From Apoderus coryli (Eukaryota > Arthropoda > Insecta > Coleoptera > Attelabidae), in NCBI GenBank assembly GCA_911728435.2, contig OU452200.1, forward strand, positions 2,757,130 through 2,821,129: a stretch of 64,000 bases of DNA, written 5' to 3'. The position numbers were made by a program, and so were the translations under genes. The first letter of the stretch is position 1. Each line of letters starts with the position of its first letter. The notes below the pieces were generated by a model. That model saw only the letters and a list, made by a program, of their open reading frames with translations, ran no database searches and was not told where the DNA came from. This document shows positions 55,551 through 64,000 of this stretch, in pieces.

Positions 55551-57298
55551 TTTCCTCATTATGTGCTATGAGTCTACTATAGTATAATTAGAATTGTACC
55601 ACGAAAACTTTCAATGTTAATCAGGCATATGACATTCCCAAGCATAAACCTAAAAACAAACTTTGAACCTATTTTTATTAACAGAAGAGGAATAAATAAA
55701 TACTTAGTCACCTAATAAAAAAACTTTTATCTAATGAATATGCAAGAGAGACGACAGGAAATGATTATTAATTATTAAAAGAATTTACTTTATACCACCT
55801 CTATACAGCACCGTTTTTGAAGGTAAAAGAAAAACACAACTTCAAACGCTGACTAAGTGGCAAAATGGGGCTGGTCCCAACGCTCTTTTCCAACATCCCT
55901 AAATTGGATACAGCAGATAAAATTTGCACTTTGCTCAAATTAGCGACACCTCGGTCGACAGGACATAGTCGTTTCCCCGTCCCAGCACGGGGGCACCTAA
56001 TTAACGTGCTGCTACAAGAAAAAAAGTGCACTTTTCCGCACCCGAGCCAGTACGCAAAACGATACAAAACTGTTAAAGGCGACGAAGGTCTTATGCATTT
56101 TTAGAATTTTTGCATATTATCCAATAAGATAGACAACGGAAGTTCTTATTTGCAAATATACAGGGTGTTAAAGATGACTGCCTGAGGACGATTTTTTTGA
56201 AATATTTTCATCTTTAACTTTAACACCCTGTAAAATTACAATTTAAAGTGCTTAGTTAACATGATCTATAAAGATGAAAAATTAAAATGCACTTAATTGT
56301 TTATTATAGCAATTCGCACACTCCTGCTTCCCTTGCATTTCATTTACACTGAAGGGACATTTTGTGGCGCATTTGCAAATCTACTAACGTCCTTTCTATA
56401 CCTACCTATACACACATCTATTAGACCGAAATATGAATGAAGAGGACGACTTATCATATATAAATTTATTCCAATAATACATACATACATATTTCAATCA
56501 TTATGAATCCCTATTTATCTCCGACGCGACGCTAACATATTCATAAATTCCGATCGAGCTTTTGAACAGCCATATTTTACCCCACTACTGATCCAAACCA
56601 GAATGTTTGAGATTTGCCATCAAAGCGATTTAGGAATATTATACGGTTTATATTTAAATTTCTGTTGTCTATTATAAGTTTGTGATTTATTAGACTTTGT
56701 TGCTGTTTCTTTGTTTACGGGGTACATACTAAAAGTAGCCCACTTTACATTGCATTGTAATTAGCTCTGAATTTTGAAAGTGGGGTATCATGAAAGAAGC
56801 AACATAAAAAATTAATTGGTACTTAACAAATCTGGAAAATACCGTTTTTCCCAAAAATGAACAGTAGGCTCGCATCCGACTCATCCTGGAAGCTGAGATA
56901 CAAGAAGAAATAAGAAGTAATAATCGACCGGAATATAAACCTAAACTAAGACTGACCCTTTACTTTAATATAATTTGCCTAAATAATTTTCCAAAACCAA
57001 TCCCTAGAAAATCCTACCCGACGAACGTCCCAAAGAAAAAAAAATAATTATTCATAAAAGTCAATTCAATTGTAAGTTTGGAAGATCTTCGTTTAAATTT
57101 AAGTAAAATTCTAATAGCTGGAATATATATATTAGAAATATTATTATATTAGAATTAAACTTTATGTTCATATAACTTATATTATTGGACACCTTGTATA
57201 TAGTATTCGGGGATTTTTATATTTGGCGTATATTTATTAGCCCAGACTGGCTTAAAAAGAACAAACGAATAGGTGTGAATTTTTTCATTCAAAGTACT
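55551..57298. other. Core between inverted satellite arrays
   Basis: 1.7 kb of non-repetitive DNA. A 79-codon plus frame (55865-56104, MGLVPTLFSNIPKLD...) overlaps a GC-richer patch (55860-56080) unlike the surroundings, but I recognise no family. A 74-bp MITE lies inside. No transposase motif is visible. Confidence 0.5.
56159..56232. mobile_element. 74-bp MITE
   Basis: The ends TACAGGGTGTTAAAGATGA and TCTTTAACTTTAACACCCTGTA are inverted repeats. A partial copy lies at 23841-23891. Confidence 0.65.
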
Positions 57299-58817
57299 TA
57301 GTGGGGAATTCCATCCATAAAAATTTGTGTGTAAATTTGAAAAAATTACCCGTGTTTGAACTCTATTTATGAGTTAACTATTCAATCTTTCCACTTTAAA
57401 ATCCCTCATTACCTAACCCCATCCTTTGTCTTTAAAATCCTAGCAAAATTTTCGCTACCAGATACGTATTAGTGGAGAATTCCATCCATAAAAATTTGTC
57501 TGTAAATTTGAAAAAATTACCCATGTTTGAGCTCTATTTATGAGTAAACTATTTAATCTTTCCACTTCAAAATCCCTCATTACCTAACCCCATCGTTTGT
57601 CTTTAAAATCCTATGAAAATTTTTGCTACCAGATACGTATTAGTGGGGATTATCATCCATAAAAATTTGTCTGTAAATTTGAAAAAATTACCCATGTTTG
57701 AGCTCTATTTATGAGTTAACTATTTAATCTTTCCACTTCAAAATCCCTCATTACCTAACTCCATATTTTGTCTTTAAAATCCTATCAAAATTTTTGCTAC
57801 CAGGTACGTATTAGTGGGGATTATCATCCATTAAAATTTGTCTGTAAATTTGAAAAAATTACCCATGTTTGAGCTCTATTTATGAGTTAACTATTTAATC
57901 TTTCCACTTCAAAATCCCACATTACCTAACCCCATCTTTTGTCTTTAAAATCCTATCAACTTTTTTGCTACCAGATACGTATTAGTGGGGATTTCCATCC
58001 ATAAAAATTTGTCTGTAAATTTGAAAATGTTACCCATGTTTGAGCTGTATTTATGAGTTAACTATTTAATCTTTCCACTTCAAAATCCCTCATTACCCAA
58101 CCCCGTCTTTTGTCTTTAAAATCCTATCAACATTTTTGCTACCAGATACGTATTAGTGGGGAATTCCATCCATAAAAATTTGTCTGTAAATTTGAAAAAG
58201 TTACCCATGTTTGAACTCTATTTATGAGTTAACTATTTAATCTTTCCACTTCAAAATTCCTCATTACCTAACCTCATCTTTTGTCTTTAAAATCCTTTCA
58301 AAATTTTTGCTACCAGATACGTATTAGTGGGGATTTCCACCCATAAAAAATTGTATGTAAATTTGAAAAAATTAGCCATGTTTGAGCTCTATTTATGAGT
58401 TAACTATTTACTCTTTCCACTTCAAAATCTTTCATTACCTAACCCCATCTTTTGTCTTTATAATCCTATCAAAATTTTTGCTACCAGGTACGTATTCGTG
58501 GGGATTTCCATCCATAAAAATTTTTCTGTAAATTTGAAAAAATTACCCATGTTTGAACTCTATTTATGAGATAACTATTTAATCTTTGCACTTTAAAATC
58601 CCTCATTACCTAACCCCATCTTTTGTTTTTAAAATCCTATCAAAATTTTTGCTACCAGATGCGTATTAGTGGGGATTTCCATCCATAAAAATTTGTCTGT
58701 AAATTTGAAAAAATTACCCATGTTTGAGCTGTATTTATGAGTTAACTGTTTAATCTTTGCACTTCAAAATCCCTCATTACCTAACCCCGTCTTTTGTTCT
58801 TAAAATCCTATCAAAAT
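57299..58817. repeat. 171-bp satellite array, reverse orientation
   Basis: About nine units in the opposite orientation to the 54320-55550 array. The anchor ACCAGATACGTATTAGTG (or the GGTACG variant) recurs every 170-171 bp. Units differ from one another more than those of the forward array. Non-coding. Confidence 0.95.
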
Positions 58818-59460
58818 TAATTTGTACAAATTAATTAGTTTGTTTAAAAAACTAATGATGATAAATAAAATGCAGCAAAATACCTAATAATTATTCGAAC
58901 TAAATGTTGATGAATCTGTTTATTATTTACGGATAATCTCACGAAATTATAGCAAGAATATGGAGGCCGATCCAAGTTCACCTTTTATGCATTTCCTCAA
59001 TCTCCAAATCATATACCTAAGTAGTGCTGAATACGATTTAAGGTTATTAAATTATTATTTTAATTTTAAATCTAAGTTCGCACTTAGATGAACATTGGTG
59101 TATATTAAAATCCCTTGAATGCCTCATTTACATGGGCGGTTACAATATGAAAACGGCAGGTAACGTCTGTTTGTTAGAGAATACTTGGATTGGTTCGCAC
59201 TGTGAATTGCGCACCGTACATTGGCTGTTAGAAACGCTTACATGCTCCACCAGTTTCAACCAAATTGTGCTTTGCTTGTCTTTCGTATTTCTGTATATTC
59301 TAGCACATATTGCAAGGGAACAATAAATTACCATTCTCAAAGATATTATAATATAAGGAGGTATAATATGGGTGCTTGGTTGCAATGTGAGAAAGTATAT
59401 TTTGATAATTTTTTGTATTTTCACTTTCAATTTAGACCTACCAAGATCTCATTAAGATGA
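58818..59460. other. AT-rich non-coding stretch
   Basis: No gene was recognised. Open frames at 59132-59326 and 59140-59430 overlap on opposite strands and show no motif. Confidence 0.4.
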
Positions 59461-59640
59461 TTATTTATTTATTTCTAAAAACAGATACAGATATACACCC
59501 AATTACACTGTTTTGTGTACAGTTTAGCCTAAACTTAAACTACTTAAAACTATCCTACACTAAAAATTAGGACTAAATTCATATAAACTGTATTTCGAAA
59601 AATTTGTCCAGCTATCAAAGAGCTGAAGCAATAAAATAAC
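59461..59640 (-). repeat. LINE 3'-end fragment
   Basis: The minus strand ends AGAAATAAATAAATAATC, a tandem tail like those of CR1-like LINEs here. About 180 bp of non-coding 3' UTR precede it. Tentative. Confidence 0.4.
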
Positions 59641-60322
59641 TAAATAATAAAGCTCTAATAATAATAAAGCTCTTTATTTTCAACAGTTAACAAGACCCAC
59701 TTACAGAAAATTCAAATTCATTTCTAGAATAAAATTACAATTTGAAACTTAAATAAAAAACAAAAACGACAAATTCACAATTATACAAATCAGTTAAAAA
59801 TGCTAAATCTTATCAGTAAACAATTATAAATAAGTACAACGTTTTAAACAAAAATAATCAACTAAAAAAATTAAACTTTCATGTGGCTCAAAATACCAGA
59901 CAGAGAATCCACACCAATATCCGACCCCGCACAATAGTCATTAAAAACGGAGCAGATAAAATATACAGGGCTCTGCAGCAAAACATTGGATCTAGCCATG
60001 CTGAGATAAAAGGTGTTATCAGACCTCGACTCAGTTCTAGGAATACGAAACCGAAGACAGCCAAGAAGAAACGCACAATCGATTTTATTATACAATAAAT
60101 TATACAAAAACCTGACGGAAGAGACCATTCGCCGCATCCACAAAGATGTAATGTCAAATGTTGAAAGCAGATCACAGACAAGTGCTCATAGTGGGGAACA
60201 AAGGTTAAAGACCCAAGTGGGCCAAGGTTTGATCGCTGTGGCACACCTGATGTTGAAGCAAACTTTCTGGACTTATAACCTTCACACTCACTAAAGAAAA
60301 TTTCTAGTCGCAACCTCAACAA
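59641..60322 (-). pseudogene. CR1-like LINE ORF2 relic
   Basis: The minus strand reads 'KFASTSGVPQRSNLGPL' (motif B), then jumps to C-terminal blocks 'LYNLLYNKIDCAFLLGCLRF' and 'MARSNVLLQSPVYFICSVFN'. The catalytic FADD block is deleted. A 3' end with AATAAAGAGCTTTATTATTA lies at about 59640-59690. Non-functional. Confidence 0.75.
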
Positions 60323-61403
60323 AATTTATTCAATTTGGATTACATGTTTCACCCTCAATTGGGCATAATCAGATCGATCAGATCTATAAGAAGAAGGTCG
60401 AAAAACACAAATAATATATAACATAGTAGGGAAACAAAAACAAACTTATATGCCATCTATACTACACACACATGGGTTACGTCAAAAAGGTTATAAAAAT
60501 TATATGTTATAACAATTTCACACTGAAAAAAATTCTAAAAATGAACCCTAATAAATAATTATTTGGGTTTTATTTGTTTAACTCAAACAAAATTTGAATT
60601 TGACTCAAATAAACAGTGTTTGTCCGGAATCAATAGAGTTATTTGATTTTTAAAAAATATTTATATGACCTGGGGTGGTTTGGCAAAAATAAATATTTAT
60701 TTAATTTAAATAACAGATCAAAGTTAATTCCTGGTTATTTGAAACAAGTCCACCGTTATTTGAATCAAATAAATAATAATAAAATGAGCAGACGCGCAGG
60801 GCTGTTGGGGATTTAACTCCATAGCGCACGCGTTTTAGTTATTATTTGTTTGGATAGAACAAATTATATATTTAATATAAAAAAATGTTTATTCAGAATA
60901 AACAAATATTTATTTATTCCAAGTAGCAGCACCTTTGGGCCAAGTACATGGATCTTTCTTCTAAATAACTCTAGTTAGTTCAAGCAAACAAATATATCCT
61001 TACATTTTCGGGCCTTGTTAACTAGTAAGTATAAGTACTAAGTCAAATAAATATTTATTTAAATCAAATAAATACTACTTGGGTATTTCAAATAAACCAT
61101 ATATTTGTCTCAAGTACATGGGTTGTATTTGCTTGGTTCAACTCCATTTTTTTTTGATCCACACAAATCTTTTTTTCAGTGTAGCGTGATTGTGAATGTC
61201 ATAACATATAATTTTTATAACCTTTTTGACGTAACCCATATGTGTGTGCAGTATGTAAGTTTGTTTTGTCTCCCTACTATGTTTTATATTATTTGTGTTT
61301 TTTGAACTTTTTATAGATCTGATGATGCTCAATTGAGGGCGAAACATGTAATCCAAATTGAATAAATTTTGTTGAGGTTCCGACTAAAAATTTTCTTTAG
61401 TTA
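60293..61403. mobile_element. Nested foldback element with two pairs of inverted repeats
   Basis: Outer arms of about 240 bp (60293-60533 and 61160-61403) are inverse, for example AAATTTATTCAATTTGGATT against its complement at 61355. Inner ends ACACTGAAAAAAATTC and TTTTTTTCAGTGT bound a 0.65 kb core made largely of AAATAAATATTTATTT-type and TTATTTGAATCAAATAA-type palindromes. The right outer arm carries a hammerhead-core-like motif. No coding capacity. Confidence 0.75.
61319..61345 (+). ncRNA. Hammerhead-core-like motif (candidate)
   Basis: It reads CTGATGA, a short hairpin CTC-AATT-GAG, then GAAAC. The mirror copy in the left arm (60346-60372, minus) is mutated to CTGATTA, so only this arm keeps the core. 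The resemblance is to Penelope-type hammerheads. The cleavage-site stem cannot be placed. Confidence 0.3.
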
Positions 61404-61425
61404 TTTTATAAACTGTATTTAATTA

Positions 61426-62610
61426 CTAATAATAATAACTTTATTGTCATTAAGAAAATTGTACAATCTTATATAGATAAAGTCAATTCATAATACTTGT
61501 ATAAATAAAAACAAATTTCAATAATAGTATCTAACATTCTACAAAGAACCAATAACAATAAAAATGACAAACATTAAAAAATACACATATATACATTATA
61601 TTAGGAACTAAAAAAGAAACATAAAAAAAATAAAACATATGAGACAATAATTTTACCAGGTGTCTGTAAAATAATCCTGAAGGGAAAGCCTTCTCTAAAA
61701 GAACTCGCTTGACTCCACTAAAGAAAAATATACATTTCTAGCAACCCTCAATCTCATCGCCCATGACACAACCCTTAAAGCATAGCAGCCAGATGAAACC
61801 CTCTTACCCAATTGCTTAATATGTTCTTCAAATTTAAGCTTTAAGTCAATATGGACTCCCAAAAACTTGACTCAATTTACCCTGCTTATGGGGTTACTTT
61901 CCAAAACTAAATCGCCAAATTGAAAATTGAAACATAAAATATTTGTCTTTGTAAAATTAAATGAGAGGTAATTAGAATCACACCAATCTTTTACCTGTGC
62001 TAAATCACCTTGTATGAACTCTTTCACCACATCAACATTTTATCACGTCACAGAAGTGTTGTGTCGTCCGCAAACAGTGTAAACTGTCCCTTTAATTTAA
62101 TAGTAGTAATATAATTTATATTCAAAAGAAAGAGAAGGAGGCCTAAAACGGAACCCTGTGGCACACCGCAGGCAACATCCATACTATCAGAAACACTATT
62201 TCGATATCTAACCAGCTGCCTACGGTTGGTCAAATATGAGCGGAACCAGCTCAAAGGCTCTCCTCTAACACCATAAAATTCGAGCTTCCTAAGAAGAATA
62301 CCGTGATCCACGCAATCAAATTCCTTGGAAAAGTCGCAAAATACTGCGGCAACAGCTCTACTGTTATTAAGCTGTGAATAAACATTTTCGAGAAATGAGA
62401 ATATAGCATCTGTTGTGCCTTTTGATGGCTGAAAACCGAACTGTGGGGTCGTGATTATGTTGTTTACTTGGAGAAAATTGAGGAGTCGCTTCTTGACAAG
62501 TTTCTTGATTATCTTAGAGAAAGTCGACAGCAATGATATTGGCCTGAAATTTGACGGATCATTAGTATCGCCACTCTTATATAATGGTATCACCATAGCG
62601 GGGTTACTGT
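61426..62610 (-). mobile_element. CR1-like LINE, 5'-truncated, minus strand
   Basis: The 3' end at about 61426-61445 has a (TTA)n tail. A reverse transcriptase fragment lies at 62596-62048, and a stop-ridden C-terminal region (about 62040-61650) reads blocks such as 'HLAAML' in broken frames. It is truncated near 62610. Confidence 0.8.
62048..62596 (-). pseudogene. CR1-like reverse transcriptase fragment
   Basis: 'VIPLYKSGDTNDPSNFRPIS', 'TTPQFGFQPSKGTTDAIFSF', 'AVFCDFSKEFDCVDHGILLR' (motif A, with K-E in place of K-A), 'GVPQGSVLGLLLFLLNINYI' (motif B) and catalytic 'FTLFADDTTLL' lie in one minus-strand frame of 182 codons, then a stop. The thumb and C-terminus downstream are broken. Confidence 0.88.
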
Positions 62611-63319
62611 ATTTTCATTTTAAATGAGTCATTATTTTAGACTTAAACTATTAACATGAAATGTCAGAATAATTGGTAGAATAAAGTTTTGACTGCAGCA
62701 CTGCACTGGTTGGTCGTTGAACCAAAATTGCCCTGCATGTTCAGATTGTATAAAATCGATACCTTCCTGATGCATATTAGAGAATACAAACGAAACGTTT
62801 TCCGCATTAAAACGGAATCGTTACTCTATTTGAATGGGAAATGGGAATATTTTTATAACCAAAACTGCTCTACATGCAGATAGTAATAAAATGTATAACA
62901 TTGGGGAGATGCTAAATTTGAATAGAGATCGAGATAGTTTGGTATATGGCGAAATTTTATGACCCACCGGAAGTTGACAGTGTATGGGTTGGATAATGTT
63001 GTTGTTAGAGGGATTTTGTTATATTAGTGGATTTGGTTTTATGGTTCATGGATAAAAGTTTCCGCAGCACATCAGCTACTAAAATTGAATAATAGGGTTA
63101 GAGTCAGTAGCTGCACTTTGAGGATGGTCAAAGATTTTTAGCTCTAATCAATATTGATGAATTTGATCCGATCGGGATATATGATGTCGCACAGTGGTTT
63201 TTTTCAACAAACTAATTATGATGAAATATTTTTTTCGTATCCTCTAATAGTTTTATATACGTTTTACCTGCACCTTTTTGCAGCCTACAACGGTATGAAG
63301 TTTTCTAGGTGTGCTCTCC
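62611..63319. other. Non-coding stretch, nothing recognised
   Basis: Two short frames (62689-62883 and 63154-63342) show no family motif. Confidence 0.4.
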
Positions 63320-63597
63320 ATCTAAAGATCAGAATTGTATGAAGTGTGGATCACAGAACGGGACCCTGATAAGAAAAATTCGTCTGTATTGGTGCATGCA
63401 TTTTTAAAATTTGGCATTGATAAGGAAAACCAAAACAATACTCACGAAGAAGTTTCCCGCAAAATCAAAATTTTTTTAACAAATTTACGATTGTGATGGA
63501 TTCAAGTGACAATTCTCGAAAAAAAATTTCGGGATGGCTTGCCAAAACCATCACGTTTTGCTTAATAAATGAAGCGTCGTCACCTAGAACTGGCTGA
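63320..63597 (+). pseudogene. Degenerate coding remnant, unknown family
   Basis: In one plus frame I read 'ELYEVWITERDPDKKNSSVL', 'HAFLKFGIDKENQNNTHEEV' and 'SRKIKIFLTNLRL', then stop, 'LEKKFRDGLPKPSRFA', two stops, and 'MKRRHLELAEF'. The composition is protein-like with at least three stops. I cannot name the family; a transposon relic is likely. Confidence 0.4.
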
Positions 63598-64000
63598 ATT
63601 TTGAAAAACTTTGATGACCTGATAGTTTTTGCTGTTTGTTATTTGCGGTATGAAGTACACGGAAAAAAATACTGTTGCAGTTTCCAATATTAGTTATAGT
63701 ATTTGGTCGCGATTCATTGTTTCGAATACATTTATTATGGCTTCAAGTCTATGTAATTCCAACAATATAATACTTCGTTTTGAGGTAATTGCTAGTAAGT
63801 TATTAAATTTAAAATATTTTATATTTCCGCTAAAAAAAATTTACTGTCACTCTAACAATAAGATTAGAATATAATACACTTTATTGGTTTAATATATTAT
63901 ATGTTTCATTTAAACAAGACGTACAGTTCATTTAATGCATAAAACCATTCCGGCAAAAACATTTTATAATCAAGATTTAATCAACTTTCATATTGTCTAA
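63598..64000. other. AT-rich end of window
   Basis: The 81-codon frame at 63629-63874 has no recognisable motif. Nothing else seen. Confidence 0.4.

Overview
This window is eukaryotic nuclear DNA from an animal, almost certainly an insect. It is AT-rich, it carries spliced genes with GT..AG introns, and it is packed with insect-type transposons: CR1/Jockey-like and RTE-like LINEs, an I-type LINE with a poly(A) tail, Tc1/mariner elements with TA target duplications, and many MITEs whose ends read ACAGGG...CCCTGT. I cannot fix the order from sequence alone.

Two host genes can be rebuilt exon by exon. (1) A DDX31/Dbp7-type DEAD-box RNA helicase (ribosome biogenesis) lies on the minus strand from 29653 to 9379. 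It has eight exons that join in phase to 732 codons plus stop. Its large introns hold most of the left-hand repeats: a 3 kb satellite array, a Ty3-type integrase relic, several LINE relics and two long-inverted-repeat elements. (2) A compact 221-aa four-transmembrane protein lies on the plus strand from 36806 to 42365. It has five small exons, all joining in phase, and its introns hold four MITE-like elements. Single open reading frames do not reveal it.

Region by region: 1-5.6 kb is non-coding with two MITEs and a 0.5 kb near-perfect palindrome. 5.6-8.6 kb is a minus-strand CR1-like relic interrupted by a 1.3 kb DNA transposon with a 9-bp target duplication. 9.4-29.7 kb is the DDX31 gene with repeat-filled introns. 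29.7-36.8 kb is intergenic, with LINE relics and one nearly intact LINE reverse transcriptase. 36.8-42.4 kb is the tetraspan gene. 43.5-46.0 kb is a mariner element invaded by an RTE-like LINE. 46.2-48.3 kb is a complete Tc1/mariner-type element with an open transposase and identical 342-bp inverted repeats. 48.8-53.2 kb is an I-type LINE with a full 5' end and an internal deletion in ORF2. 54.3-58.8 kb holds two oppositely oriented arrays of one 171-bp satellite around a 1.7 kb core, a foldback-like structure. 59.4-62.6 kb holds LINE 3' ends and a nested inverted-repeat element. The rest to 64 kb is mostly unassigned.

The best candidates for something undescribed are the inverted satellite pair at 54.3-58.8 kb, the tetraspan gene, the 232-bp higher-order satellite in DDX31 intron 4, the tRNA-like unit inside an inverted-repeat element (38.5-38.8 kb), and three hammerhead-core-like motifs. 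All assignments come from reading the sequence; no database search was possible.
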